Positions 36,192 through 44,982 are shown, numbered from the stretch's first letter. The stretch is 64,000 bases of DNA from Maritimibacter sp. DP1N21-5 (GCF_019218295.1 NZ_JAHUZF010000004.1:186001-250000), one strand, 5' to 3'. Notes: generated by a model from the letters alone, not told the origin. Made by a program: numbers and translations.

Positions 36192-36299
36192 TTCGCGTTG
36201 GCGGAATGGCGCAGGCCGGGAAAACCGGGGGTGCCGTTGCACATTGCCGCGCATGGGCCTAGCGTCCGGGCCGGACAAGGGGCGCGGAAGGAGGCGGAC

Positions 36300-37112
36300 A
36301 TGGACATGAAGCAGGTTGCAGCGCGGGGGCTGGTGCTTCTGGGCTGCGGGAAGATGGGCTCTGCCATGCTCAAGGGCTGGCTCGATGGCGGCCTTCCTGC
36401 GACGAGCGTCTGGGTCCTCGACCCGAAGCCGTCCGACTGGCTCACCTCGACCGGCGTGCATCTGAACGCGGCCCTGCCCGAGACCCCCGCCGTGGTCCTT
36501 GTCGCCGTGAAGCCCCAGATGATGGCCGACGCGCTGCCCGCGCTCGCGGCCATGGGGAATGCCGAGACGCTCTTCGTCTCGGTCGCCGCCGGTGTCACCA
36601 TCGCGACCTACGAGCGGATGCTGGGCGCGCGCACGCCGATCGTGCGTTCGATGCCCAACACGCCGGCCGCCGTGGGGCGCGGGATCACCGCGATCATCGG
36701 CGGTGCCGCCGCAACGCCCGCGCATCTCGACATGGCCGAGGCACTTCTCTCTGCCGTCGGTCAGGTCGTGCGCCTCGACAGCGAGGACCAGATGGACGCG
36801 GTCACGGCGGTTTCGGGGTCCGGGCCCGCCTATGTCTTCCACCTCATCGAAACGCTGGCCGCCGCCGGGGTGGAACAGGGCCTTTCGCCCGAGCTTTCCA
36901 TGGCGCTCGCCAAGGCGACCGTGGGTGGTGCCGGTCAGCTTGCCGAAGATGCCCCCGAAAATCCGGGTCAGCTTCGTGTCAACGTGACCTCGCCGAATGG
37001 CACGACGCAGGCGGCGCTCGAAGTGCTGATGGACGAGGCGACGGGGTTCCCCGCGCTCCTGTCCCGCGCCGTCAAGGCCGCGGCGGACCGGTCACGGGAG
37101 TTGGGCGCATGA
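36300..37112 (+). CDS. proC: Pyrroline-5-carboxylate reductase
   Basis: A 270-residue enzyme that reduces 1-pyrroline-5-carboxylate to proline with NAD(P)H, the last step of proline synthesis. The Rossmann motif GCGKMGSAML, VAVKPQMM, RSMPNTPAAVGRG and the signature VTAVSGSGPAYVFHLIE are all in place. Two in-frame ATGs follow GGAAGGAGG; the first (36300) has the better spacing. It overlaps the CsaA-like gene by ATGA. Confidence 0.95.
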   Translation: MDMKQVAARGLVLLGCGKMGSAMLKGWLDGGLPATSVWVLDPKPSDWLTSTGVHLNAALPETPAVVLVAVKPQMMADALPALAAMGNAETLFVSVAAGVTIATYERMLGARTPIVRSMPNTPAAVGRGITAIIGGAAATPAHLDMAEALLSAVGQVVRLDSEDQMDAVTAVSGSGPAYVFHLIETLAAAGVEQGLSPELSMALAKATVGGAGQLAEDAPENPGQLRVNVTSPNGTTQAALEVLMDEATGFPALLSRAVKAAADRSRELGA

Positions 37113-37459
37113 GCGGCGCGACGGAGAAAATCAGCTTCGACGACTTCCTGAAGGTGGATGTGCGCAAGGGCACGGTGGTCGAGGCCGCACCCTTCCCCGA
37201 AGCCCGCCGCCCCGCGATCAAGCTCTGGGTCGACTTCGGCGGCGAAATCGGCGTGCGCAAGTCCTCGGCCCAGATCACCAAGCACTACACGCCAGAAAGC
37301 GTGCTCGGAAAAGAGGTGATGGCCGTGGTCAACTTTCCGCCCCGCCAGATCGGCAAGTTCATGTCCGAGGTCCTCGTCCTGGGCGTGCCCGACGACACGG
37401 GCGAGGTGGTCCTGATCACGCCTGACAAGAGCGTGCCCGACGGCGGAAGGCTCTACTGA
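37109..37459 (+). CDS. CsaA-like tRNA-binding domain protein
   Basis: A 116-residue protein made of one tRNA-binding OB-fold, as in CsaA and the C-terminus of MetRS. Hallmarks are FDDFLKVDVRKGTVVEA, IKLWVDFG, KSSAQIT and VVNFPPRQIGKFMSEVLVLG. CsaA proteins are dimers with export-related chaperone activity in Bacillus. It sits between proC and the dehydrogenase, coupled to both (ATGA before it and TGATG after). Confidence 0.92.
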   Translation: MSGATEKISFDDFLKVDVRKGTVVEAAPFPEARRPAIKLWVDFGGEIGVRKSSAQITKHYTPESVLGKEVMAVVNFPPRQIGKFMSEVLVLGVPDDTGEVVLITPDKSVPDGGRLY

Positions 37460-38412
37460 TGGCGCTGGTTCTCGTCGCCCGCCCGCTGCCGGACACTGTC
37501 ATCGACGCTCTCGCCGTGGCGCATGACGTGGACTTTCGCGATGCGACCTGGCCGATGGACGTGGATGAGATGCTCGCCGCGCTCCGGGACTATGACGCGG
37601 TGCTCTGTTCCTTGGGCGACCGTTTCAGTGCCGAGCTCTTCACCAAGGCGGGCAAGCCACGTTGCCGGCTGATCGCGAACTTCGGTGTGGGCTACAACCA
37701 CATCGACGTGGCCGCCGCGCGCCGTGCCGGGGTGGCCGTGACCAACACGCCGGGCGCGGTGACGGATGCCACGGCAGATATCGCGCTGACGCTCATGCTC
37801 ATGGCCTGCCGCCGCGCGGGCGAGGGCGAACGTCTGGTGCGCTCGGGCACATGGGAAGGCTGGCACCCGATGCAGATGCTCGGCCTTCACATGACCGGCA
37901 AGACGCTCGGCATCATCGGCATGGGGCGGATCGGTCAGGCCATCGCCCGTCGCGCGCATCACGGGTTCGGCATGAACATTCTGTTCCACAACCGCAGCCC
38001 GAAAAAGTGCGAGGTTCCGGCGAAACAGATGGAGCGGATCGAGGATGTCGCCGCCTGGGCCGACGTGCTTGTCATCGCGGTGCCCGGCGGGCCCGAGACA
38101 ACGCATCTGGTCGGACGCAAGGTTTTTGCCGCGATGCCGGAGCATGCGGTCTTCGTGAACATCTCGCGCGGCGAAGTGGTGGACGAGGCCGCGTTGATCG
38201 AGGCGCTCGAGGCGCACAGCATCGGGGCAGCCGGGCTTGACGTCTATGAATACGAACCCGACGTGCCAGAGCGTCTGCGCGCCTGTGAGAATGCGGTGCT
38301 GCTTCCCCATCTCGGCACAGCGACGCTTGAGGTCCGGACCGAGATGGGCATGATGGCGGCGCGCAACATCTTGTCCTTCCTGAAGGACGGGACGCTTGAG
38401 AACCCGGTGTGA
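37459..38412 (+). CDS. D-2-hydroxyacid dehydrogenase (glyoxylate/hydroxypyruvate reductase type)
   Basis: A 317-residue NAD(P)-dependent dehydrogenase. The Rossmann motif LGIIGMGRIGQAIARR, and the catalytic triad Arg (NISRGEVVDE), Glu (DVYEYEPDVP) and His (LLPHLGTA) are clear. The segment NFGVGYNHID is typical of glyoxylate reductases. It reduces a 2-keto acid such as glyoxylate or hydroxypyruvate; the exact substrate is inferred. Third gene of the proC operon, its ATG overlapping the preceding stop by one base. Confidence 0.92.
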   Translation: MALVLVARPLPDTVIDALAVAHDVDFRDATWPMDVDEMLAALRDYDAVLCSLGDRFSAELFTKAGKPRCRLIANFGVGYNHIDVAAARRAGVAVTNTPGAVTDATADIALTLMLMACRRAGEGERLVRSGTWEGWHPMQMLGLHMTGKTLGIIGMGRIGQAIARRAHHGFGMNILFHNRSPKKCEVPAKQMERIEDVAAWADVLVIAVPGGPETTHLVGRKVFAAMPEHAVFVNISRGEVVDEAALIEALEAHSIGAAGLDVYEYEPDVPERLRACENAVLLPHLGTATLEVRTEMGMMAARNILSFLKDGTLENPV

Positions 38413-38418
38413 ACCGCC

Positions 38419-39510
38419 TCAGGCAGTCACTTCGCGCACGGTGATGGAATAGGTGAAAGCGTCCGGGTCCAGCTCGTCCCGCATCTCGCCGCCCACCTCC
38501 GCCGCCGGATACATGAGGAAAGGCAGAACCTCCTCTTCCTTGCCCGGCAGCGCCACGTCATGTGCGTCGTTGAAGGCGATCCAGTTCCCCTCCGACGACC
38601 CGAAGAGCGCGGCACGCACATCTTCCACCTCGCGAGAGGCGAGGGTGAGTGTGTTCGGCGGCTCTTCCAGCACGACCTTGCGCACGTCGGCCGGATCGGT
38701 CGGCACCCATCCGAACCCCTCGAGGAAGACCTCGGCGCGGCAATGCTGCGACTTCGTGATCACCTCGGACCCGGTGCCAAGGCTCTTGTAGCCGAAAGCC
38801 GATGGCGCGACGCGGATGCCGTAAAGATCGCGCGCCGGAATGCCCGACGCCCGTGCGAGCCCGACATAAAGCGCGTTGAGGTCGGCGCATTTGCCGGTGA
38901 GGTCGCCGGTCTGGAGCATCGAGGCGATATCGCCAAGCCCACAGCCCCTCACTTCGGGGTCGCGTTCGGTCTGTTCGACGACCCATTCGTAAATGCGCCG
39001 GGCCTTCTCGAAATCGTCCTTCGCGCCTTCGGTGATCGCCGCCGCGGTCTCTGCCACGATCCCGTCGGTGGGCAGAAGCTCCGTCGCCGCGGTGAAGGTG
39101 GCGCGCGCTTCGTTTGACAACGAAGGTTTGCCCCTCGGCGTGAGAAGGTCCACGGACCGGTTCTGGGTCGCCACGGTCGAGGTCACGGTCAGGACGGCGG
39201 GTTCGGAGTCAGCGGCCCAGACCGCGTGCACCATCCTGGCGCCGCTATCCGGATCGGTGGCAAGGGCGACCTCGTCCGTGTTGGCCTCCCACGTGGTCTC
39301 GCCCGGCTTCGACCAGAGCTCCTCGTCCATCGATGGCACCGGCACCCAGGCCTGAGCGGCCTGACCATCGCGGGGAAGCTCGATCCGTGTCACCAGCTCG
39401 AAGGTCCGCCAGCCTGCGGGCCGCGGCGCATAAAGCGCGAGCGCGAGGCGTGGGGCGGTCAGCAGAGCGAGTATCGCCGCACCGGATGAGAGAACTGTGC
39501 GTCTGTTCAT
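38419..39510 (-). CDS. Exported transglutaminase-like domain protein
   Basis: A 363-residue protein with a Tat-like N-terminus (MNRRTVLSSGAAILALLTAP), so periplasmic. An N-terminal beta domain (~35-150) precedes a transglutaminase-like cysteine protease domain with the triad Cys ~208 (TGKCADLNAL), His ~256 (QHCRAEVF) and Asp ~272 (WVPTDPADV). Such proteins act as peptidases or crosslinkers; the real reaction is unknown. Convergent with the dehydrogenase, six bases apart. Confidence 0.88.
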   Translation of the reverse strand: MNRRTVLSSGAAILALLTAPRLALALYAPRPAGWRTFELVTRIELPRDGQAAQAWVPVPSMDEELWSKPGETTWEANTDEVALATDPDSGARMVHAVWAADSEPAVLTVTSTVATQNRSVDLLTPRGKPSLSNEARATFTAATELLPTDGIVAETAAAITEGAKDDFEKARRIYEWVVEQTERDPEVRGCGLGDIASMLQTGDLTGKCADLNALYVGLARASGIPARDLYGIRVAPSAFGYKSLGTGSEVITKSQHCRAEVFLEGFGWVPTDPADVRKVVLEEPPNTLTLASREVEDVRAALFGSSEGNWIAFNDAHDVALPGKEEEVLPFLMYPAAEVGGEMRDELDPDAFTYSITVREVTA

Positions 39511-39622
39511 GTCCTAGCCTTTTCGCCAAAGTTGAACCGTGGTCCGTTTGTCGCGGTCATAGGAAAAGGCGGGGCCAAGGGCAAGCGGCGCGGGGGTTAC
39601 AGACGTCACGCCCCCGCGAGGT

Positions 39623-39991
39623 TCAGTTACCGCATTCCGGGGGGATCGCCTTGCGGCACCCGCGCGCGTCGAACCCCATGACGAAACCGTCCGGCCCCTG
39701 CATCCAGGGCGTCTGGGCCTTGGGCACGATGCGCAGATAGCTGTCGGCGCCACCGCAACTCGTCACCTCGCGCACATCCCAGCCGCGGCCCATGGCGGCG
39801 TCTACCACTGAATCCCGCGCGAGGCAGGAGGATTGCGAGGCATCGGCATAGAACCCCGAGAGCGACTGGTAATAGTCGAGCCGCAACTGTGCGCGTTCCT
39901 CGTCAAGCCAGCTCTTGGCGCCGACCAGCGCGATCGCCCCGGTCGCGCCAAGGCCCAGGACCCGCCTAGCGAGCGAGAACGGGTTCAGCAC
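39623..39991 (-). CDS. Small hypothetical protein with N-terminal hydrophobic segment
   Basis: A 122-residue protein I do not recognise. Residues ~10-26 (VLGLGATGAIALVGAKSW) look like an uncleaved signal anchor. The rest has four Cys residues (SSCLARD, TSCGGAD, ARGCRK, PECGN), suitable for two disulphides outside the membrane. The start is GTG at 39991, placing the first 26 bases inside the end of tdk in another frame, which suggests coupling. Confidence 0.6.
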   Translation of the reverse strand: MLNPFSLARRVLGLGATGAIALVGAKSWLDEERAQLRLDYYQSLSGFYADASQSSCLARDSVVDAAMGRGWDVREVTSCGGADSYLRIVPKAQTPWMQGPDGFVMGFDARGCRKAIPPECGN

Positions 39992-40577
39992 GGTTCATGC
40001 GGTCGCCGACCGCTTCGCGCCAGTGCTTGCGGCACAGGCTCACGTAGGATTCGTTGCCGCCGATCTGGACCTGATCGCCGGCGGTCAGCACATGGCCCTC
40101 GGCATCCTGCCGGACGACCATCGTGGCCTTCTTGCCGCAATGACAGATCGTGCGCGCCTCGCGCATCTCGTCGGCGAGGGCCAGCAGCGTGGCGGAGCCG
40201 GGAAAGAGATTTCCCTGGAAGTCCACCCGCAGCCCATAGGCCATGACCGGCACGCGAAGGTCATCCACCGCCCGGGCCAGTTGCCAGACCTGGTCGGGTG
40301 ACAGGAACTGCGCCTCGTCAATGAAGATGCAGGCCACGGGCCCCTCTGCGAGCCGCGTTTCGATCTTGGCGAACATGTCCTCGCCGGGGGCGAAAGTATC
40401 GGCTGCGGCATGGATGCCGATGCGCGACCCGATGACACCGTCGCCCGCGCGGTTGTCGAACTGCGCGGTGATGAGGTAGGTCTCCATCCCGCGTTCGCGG
40501 TAGTTGTGCGATGCCTGCAGAAGCAGTGTCGACTTGCCCGCGTTCATGGTGGAGTAATGGAAGTAGAGCTTGGCCAT
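39966..40577 (-). CDS. tdk: Thymidine kinase
   Basis: A 203-residue cytosolic type II thymidine kinase of the pyrimidine salvage pathway (thymidine to dTMP with ATP). Walker A STMNAGKST, Walker B FIDEAQFL, the zinc-site Cys residues in CHCGKKA and a further Cys in YVSLCRKHW, and the substrate lasso region ESYVSLC are visible. The ATG at 40577 gives the family length; a 24-base in-frame extension was rejected. Confidence 0.95.
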   Translation of the reverse strand: MAKLYFHYSTMNAGKSTLLLQASHNYRERGMETYLITAQFDNRAGDGVIGSRIGIHAAADTFAPGEDMFAKIETRLAEGPVACIFIDEAQFLSPDQVWQLARAVDDLRVPVMAYGLRVDFQGNLFPGSATLLALADEMREARTICHCGKKATMVVRQDAEGHVLTAGDQVQIGGNESYVSLCRKHWREAVGDRMNRAEPVLAR

Positions 40578-40631
40578 GCTCCGGGTTACCCCGCTCCCCA
40601 CGGGCGATCAAGACACGCCGGGACGTGTGCT

Positions 40632-40892
40632 CTACCAGCCGTCGTGAAGGTGATCGAAAAGCGCCTTGTTCGGGCAGAGTTTCGGGGCTTCCTGTGCGCC
40701 GCCTGCGTGATCCTCCAGCCACAGCTCGCAGCCTTCGGCATCGGCGCAGCTGTCGCAGCGCCCGGCGGCACGCTCCAGTTGGCGGCGCGACACGAGATGC
40801 GCCTCACGTTCGACTTCGAGATCGAGCCCCAGAGTGTCGGCCATGCGGCGCATGAGTGCGGGGGTGCCGGTGCGGTCGGTCATGTCCTTCAT
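40632..40892 (-). CDS. DUF6455 family protein
   Basis: An 86-residue small cytosolic protein common in Rhodobacteraceae. The pattern MRRMADTLGLDLE, then CDSCADAEGCELWL (three Cys) and CPNKALFDHL fits DUF6455; four Cys could bind a metal. GAGAGGGACG lies upstream of the chosen ATG (40892). Function unknown. Confidence 0.8.
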   Translation of the reverse strand: MKDMTDRTGTPALMRRMADTLGLDLEVEREAHLVSRRQLERAAGRCDSCADAEGCELWLEDHAGGAQEAPKLCPNKALFDHLHDGW

Positions 40893-41024
40893 CGTCCCTC
40901 TCCAGTGGTCGCACGCGGGAAACACGCGCCTGTCATCGGCGATCATCGGAAGGTGATCGGGAACGCGCCTTGATATGGCTCAAATGGCTCTGGCCTTTTC
41001 CGGCGGGGAGCGTAGGCTGGCCCC

Positions 41025-41282
41025 ATGTTTACCATCGAACACGACTTCGACGCGACCGTTGTGACCCTCGTGGACGAGGGCGACGAAGGGGCGAGCTTTC
41101 TTCAGGAAGACGTGACCATCAACGCCTTCGACGATTGCATCACCATCGAACAGCTCAATCCGCAAACCGATCAGGTGCAGGTCATCACCCTTTCCATAGC
41201 CCAGGTGCAGGACCTCGCGGCGGCGCTCGACCTGCCCGAAGGCATCTACCGCCTGTCGCGGGTGGAGGATGCGCCGAACTGA
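41025..41282 (+). CDS. Small acidic hypothetical protein
   Basis: An 85-residue acidic protein with no membrane segment and no family I can name. It alternates beta-like stretches (TVVTLVDEG, VTINAFDDCITIEQL, VQVITLSIAQV) and ends in EGIYRLSRVEDAPN. The ribosome site is weak. Codon use matches its neighbours, so it is probably a real gene. Confidence 0.55.
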   Translation: MFTIEHDFDATVVTLVDEGDEGASFLQEDVTINAFDDCITIEQLNPQTDQVQVITLSIAQVQDLAAALDLPEGIYRLSRVEDAPN

Positions 41283-41364
41283 ACCGGGATCGGCCCGGGC
41301 TGCACCTGTCTGCCGCGGGCCCGCCTACGGAAACCAAGTGCGCCTCGCACCCGTGATTGCGTCC

Positions 41365-41760
41365 ATGAACGATATCCTGAACCTCGTGGGGCGCTTGTTG
41401 CTCGCGTTCCTGTTCCTTGGCGGTTTCGCACAGAAGCTGGCTGACCCGGCCCCCGTGATTGCGATGATCGAAGGGATCGGCCTGCCCGGTGCGCTCGTCT
41501 GGCCCGTCACGGTGTTCAATCTCGTCGCGGCACTCGGGCTTCTGCTTGGCCCAGGTGACAGGGGCGTGCGGCTCTGGGCGCTGGTCCTCGCAGGTTACTG
41601 CCTGTTCACGAGCTACTTCCACTGGCAGCTTCGCGCGGACCCCTGGCAGGTGACGATCATGGTCAAGAACTGGGCCATCGCGGGCGGGCTTTTCGTGCTG
41701 GCCGGGTCCGGCCCGGGGCGGTTCTGCTGGGGTGGACCTGTGACCGCGCGCGCGCGTTAG
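41365..41760 (+). CDS. DoxX-family membrane protein
   Basis: A ~131-residue inner-membrane protein with four predicted helices. The N-terminus MNDILNLVGRLLLAFLFLGG with KLADP, followed by VTVFNLVAALGLLLG and SYFHW, fits DoxX/DoxD. Family members are linked to thiol or quinone redox in membranes. An alternative in-frame GTG 12 bases upstream is possible. Its TAG overlaps the TAA of the convergent DUF1491 gene. Confidence 0.85.
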   Translation: MNDILNLVGRLLLAFLFLGGFAQKLADPAPVIAMIEGIGLPGALVWPVTVFNLVAALGLLLGPGDRGVRLWALVLAGYCLFTSYFHWQLRADPWQVTIMVKNWAIAGGLFVLAGSGPGRFCWGGPVTARAR

Positions 41761-42086
41761 TCGAGCCCCATGTCGCCCAGCATGTGGCGCCCCCGCGCAT
41801 CCTCGACCTCGATCACCCAGAGGTCGGGGTCGAAACTGCGCTGCTTGCGGATGCTCTCATCGACCATGGGTTCGTCGCCCGATGTCAGCTCCATCCAGCG
41901 TCTTTCGCCGGTGATGAGGTCCACCGACCGCTGAAAGGCCGTGGCCTTGCCGTCCATGGTCGCGAGTTTGACGAGCACCGCGCCCGCCGTGGCATCGCCC
42001 CGCGCCACGATATAGACCGATATGCCTTCGGCCTGCAGCCGGGCGAGATAGGCCGAGACCCAAAGGCCAGTGGCCAGCCTGCTCAC
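41757..42086 (-). CDS. DUF1491 family protein
   Basis: A 109-residue alphaproteobacterial protein, usually found right after era. Recognisable parts are LWVSAYLARLQAEGISVYIV, AGAVLVKL and DPDLWVIEVED. It starts at GTG 42086, overlapping the era stop as GTGA, so it is cotranscribed with era. Function unknown. Confidence 0.85.
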   Translation of the reverse strand: MSRLATGLWVSAYLARLQAEGISVYIVARGDATAGAVLVKLATMDGKATAFQRSVDLITGERRWMELTSGDEPMVDESIRKQRSFDPDLWVIEVEDARGRHMLGDMGLD

Positions 42087-42991
42087 TGATTTCCGTCTTT
42101 GAAGTTGAGACCCATCTCGGAGTAACGCTCGGCTTCTTCGAGCCAGTTCGGGCGCACCTTCACCTGCAGGAAGAGGTGGATCTTGCGGCCCAGAAATTCC
42201 TCGAGCTCGGCGCGCGCCGCCTGCGACACGGCCTTGATCGTCTCGCCCTTCTTGCCCAGCACGATCCCCTTGTGGCCATCGCGGGCAACATAGACGATCT
42301 GGTCGATCCGGGCGGAGCCGTCCTTGCGCTCCTCCCACATCTCGGTCTCGACGGTGAGCTGGTAGGGCAGCTCCTGATGGAGCCGGAGCGTCAGCTTTTC
42401 CCGCGTCATCTCGGCGGCGATCATCCGCAGCGGCAGATCGGCGATCTGGTCCTCCGGGTAAAGCCACGGGCTTTCCGGCATCATGCCCGCGAGCCATTCC
42501 TTCAGGTCCTGAACGCCATAGCCCTTCTCCGCCGAGATCATGAAGGTCTTCACGAAGGGAAAGCCCGCGTTCATGTCCTGCGTCAGTTGGAGCAGCACGT
42601 CGGATTTCACCATGTCGATCTTGTTGATCGCCAGGGCGACTGGGCGCTTTCCTGCGACATCGGGCAGGTTCTGAAGGATGTTCTTCACCCCCTCGGTGAT
42701 CCCGCGATGCGCCTCGATCAGAAGCACGATCACATCGGCATCCGCGACCCCGCCCCAGGCGGCAGCCACCATCGCGCGGTCGAGACGACGCTTCGGCGCG
42801 AATAGGCCGGGGGTGTCCACCAGCACGACCTGGCTCTCGCCTTCGATCGCCACGCCACGGATGCGGGCGCGCGTGGTCTGCACCTTGTGGGTCACGATGG
42901 ACACTTTCGCCCCGACGAGCGTATTCGTCAGGGTCGATTTGCCCGCGTTGGGCTCGCCGATGAGGGCTGCAAATCCGGAACGTGTGGTCAT
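42083..42991 (-). CDS. era: GTPase Era
   Basis: A 302-residue GTPase that binds 16S rRNA and assists 30S maturation. G-motifs GEPNAGKST (G1), DTPGLF (G3) and NKID (G4) occur in the first 180 residues; the C-terminal KH domain has GHKGIVLGKKGETIKAVSQAARAELEEFL in pieces. The neighbour rnc, commonly adjacent in alphaproteobacteria, lies 3.8 kb away here. Confidence 0.96.
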   Translation of the reverse strand: MTTRSGFAALIGEPNAGKSTLTNTLVGAKVSIVTHKVQTTRARIRGVAIEGESQVVLVDTPGLFAPKRRLDRAMVAAAWGGVADADVIVLLIEAHRGITEGVKNILQNLPDVAGKRPVALAINKIDMVKSDVLLQLTQDMNAGFPFVKTFMISAEKGYGVQDLKEWLAGMMPESPWLYPEDQIADLPLRMIAAEMTREKLTLRLHQELPYQLTVETEMWEERKDGSARIDQIVYVARDGHKGIVLGKKGETIKAVSQAARAELEEFLGRKIHLFLQVKVRPNWLEEAERYSEMGLNFKDGNQ

Positions 42992-43023
42992 TGGCAGGCC
43001 TTAGCTCATTGCCGGGCAAGGCG

Positions 43024-43656
43024 CTAGGGGTTTGCGTGTCCAGCCGCATAGGCGGCGCAGAAGATGTCGGCGCAGTCTGCCGCGTGCCTGGCCTGTTCGT
43101 CCGGGGGAAGGAACGATCCGTCGCCCAGAAGCATCGCGCGGCTGGTCGGTCCGCCCATGACGAGCCAGTTGAAGTGCTCGGCCGCACGGTCGATGTCGCA
43201 GGGGCGAAGCTCACCGCGCCCCGCAAAGACGTTGAGGATGTCGCGGATCCGGTCGATCGACCCCTGCGGCCCGTTGGAAAAGAGGCTCGCCGCAAGGTCG
43301 GGAAAACGCGCCTGTTCCCCGATCACGAGTCGCCGGAGCCCCATCAGCCTGGGTGTCAGCACCACCGCAAGGTCCGCGCGCGCGAAATCGGTGAGCGTGT
43401 CGCGCAGGTCGTCGCCCGGGCCGGGAAGCGGCAACCTGTGCCGGACAGCCGCCGTCGCGCCGCCGACGAGGTGGTCGATCATCGCGAGAAACAGCGCCTC
43501 CTTATTGGCGAAGTGCGCGTAGACAGTCTGTTTCGAAACGCCGGCCGTCTCGGTTATCGCATCCATCGACGTCCCGACATACCCTTGAGACAGGAACAAT
43601 GCCTCGGCAGCGGCGAGAATCTTCTGCTGGCTCTTGGTACGGCGTGTTCCGGTCAT
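43024..43656 (-). CDS. TetR/AcrR-family transcriptional regulator
   Basis: A 210-residue repressor. The N-terminal helix-turn-helix (~8-55) reads KILAAAEALFLSQGYVGTSM and VSKQTVYAHFANKEALF. The C-terminal domain resembles the AefR-like group (LVIGEQARFPDLA). A 27-bp perfect palindrome 30 bases upstream lies between it and the divergent GFA-like gene, so it almost certainly represses both directions. Confidence 0.92.
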   Translation of the reverse strand: MTGTRRTKSQQKILAAAEALFLSQGYVGTSMDAITETAGVSKQTVYAHFANKEALFLAMIDHLVGGATAAVRHRLPLPGPGDDLRDTLTDFARADLAVVLTPRLMGLRRLVIGEQARFPDLAASLFSNGPQGSIDRIRDILNVFAGRGELRPCDIDRAAEHFNWLVMGGPTSRAMLLGDGSFLPPDEQARHAADCADIFCAAYAAGHANP

Positions 43657-43685
43657 GATATGTTTCTATGCGGGGGGCGTTGAGA

Positions 43686-43712
43686 AATCAAACTAGACGG
43701 TCTAGTTTGATT
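43686..43712. promoter_or_regulatory. TetR operator, 27-bp perfect palindrome
   Basis: AATCAAACTAGAC-G-GTCTAGTTTGATT: 13-base perfect arms around a single G, centred between the tetR start (30 bases) and the GFA-like start (20 bases). Embedded in AT-rich promoter DNA. Confidence 0.88.
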
Positions 43713-43732
43713 AGCGACTCGGGAGGGTCATG

Positions 43733-44254
43733 ATGGAAACGACCGCCACCTGCCATTGCGGCAAGACCGCCATCGCACTCATCGGGGTGCCGATCATGTC
43801 GAATGCCTGCTGTTGCACCTCCTGCCAGACCGCGAACCACCGGTTCGAAACCATGCCGGGCGCGGGGAAGGTCGTGCATGACTCCGGGGCGACGCCCTAT
43901 ACGCTCATGCGCAAGGACCGGGTGCGGCTCTTGCGGGGCAGGGAATATCTCGAGCCTTACAGGCTCACGCCGAACACCAAGACGCGGCGTGTCCTTGCCA
44001 CCTGCTGCAATGCGCCGATGTATCTGGATTTCAAGGGCGGACACTGGATCTCGGTCTACACCGACCGGATCCCGGAAGCGGATCGCCTGCCCGTCGAAGT
44101 CTATACGATGGCGGGTGACCTCGCGGATCCCAGCGGGCTCGCGGTGGGTATTCCGGCGCCCAGAACCCATACGCTCAAGTTCATGGTGCAGCTCATGAGC
44201 GCTTGGGTCGCGATGGGATTCCGGGTGCCCAAACTGGGTTGGGTAAAGGACTAG
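43733..44254 (+). CDS. GFA/CENP-V-like zinc protein (DUF6151 type)
   Basis: A 173-residue protein with the glutathione-dependent formaldehyde-activating (GFA) zinc fold: TATCHCGKTAI, NACCCTSCQTANH and VLATCCNAPMYLDF supply the Cys ligands. Members may handle glutathione adducts, but most are uncharacterised. Of two tandem ATGs, the second (43733) has better spacing from GGGAGGG. It faces the TetR operator and forms an operon with the DUF6958 gene three bases on. Confidence 0.85.
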   Translation: METTATCHCGKTAIALIGVPIMSNACCCTSCQTANHRFETMPGAGKVVHDSGATPYTLMRKDRVRLLRGREYLEPYRLTPNTKTRRVLATCCNAPMYLDFKGGHWISVYTDRIPEADRLPVEVYTMAGDLADPSGLAVGIPAPRTHTLKFMVQLMSAWVAMGFRVPKLGWVKD

Positions 44255-44257
44255 GAC

Positions 44258-44551
44258 ATGGTCGACGACAAGATCGAAGTGCGCAACATCAACTCGCCGG
44301 ACCACATCACGCGTGTGGACCGGGCGAAATACGAGGACATGAAGCAGGCGCTTCTGGCCGTCCTGCCAGAAGAGGCGCCGGGCATGAAGGTACCGGAGGC
44401 GAAGGAGGCCTTGCTCCCGAAACTTGACCAGAGCCTCTTTCCCGGAGGTGACAAGGCGGGCTGGTGGCTCAAATGCGTTCAGCTCGACCTCGAGTTCAAG
44501 GGCGTCATCGCGCGGGCCGAAAAGCCGCCCGTCAGGCTCCGCCGGATCTAG
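44258..44551 (+). CDS. DUF6958 family protein
   Basis: A 97-residue cytosolic protein. The pattern SPDHITRVDRAKYEDMKQAL, PEEAPGMKVPEA, LFPGGDKAGWWLKCVQLDL and FKGVIARAEKPPVRLRR is a conserved family of unknown function with a possible winged-helix feel. Second gene under the TetR operator. Its stop shares CTAG with the convergent globin gene. Confidence 0.8.
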   Translation: MVDDKIEVRNINSPDHITRVDRAKYEDMKQALLAVLPEEAPGMKVPEAKEALLPKLDQSLFPGGDKAGWWLKCVQLDLEFKGVIARAEKPPVRLRRI

Positions 44552-44982
44552 CGAAGGTTCGGCGGGCCGGACTGCCCCTGCCGTTCCTGCACGCTCTCGA
44601 GCCCCCAGCGCAGACCTTGCCCGATGCGCTCGGCCAGCGCCGACATGCTCGCCGCTTTCTCGGGCGGAAGGACGTCACGGGCGGTTTCGTGGAAGACCTC
44701 GAGCCAGAGCGGGAAGTGCTCCGGCATCACCTCGCCGTTGGTCACATGCGCCTGCATCGGCGAGCCGCGATAGTCGCGGTCCATAAGGATGGCGTTGCGC
44801 CAGAAGCTCGCGATTTTTTCCTCATGCACCTTCCACTCCGGCCCGTTTTCGGGCGCGATCGCGCGGGCGAAAATCGGGCCCAGCACCTTGTGTTTACGGA
44901 TGCGGGCATAGAAGGCCGTCATGAGGCGGTCGATGTCTTCGCGCTCCATGGGGAAGCGCTGGAGGGGCGATTGGTCGGTCAT
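44548..44982 (-). CDS. Group III truncated haemoglobin
   Basis: A 144-residue cytosolic 2-on-2 globin. Group III traits are ITRLM-like DIDRLMTAFYARIRKHKVLG, IFARAI, VHEEKIASFWRNAILMDRDY with RGSPM, and FPLWLEVFHETAR carrying the proximal His. It binds haem and may detoxify peroxide, nitric oxide or similar ligands. Next to a DMT transporter on the same strand (7 bases). Confidence 0.92.
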   Translation of the reverse strand: MTDQSPLQRFPMEREDIDRLMTAFYARIRKHKVLGPIFARAIAPENGPEWKVHEEKIASFWRNAILMDRDYRGSPMQAHVTNGEVMPEHFPLWLEVFHETARDVLPPEKAASMSALAERIGQGLRWGLESVQERQGQSGPPNLR

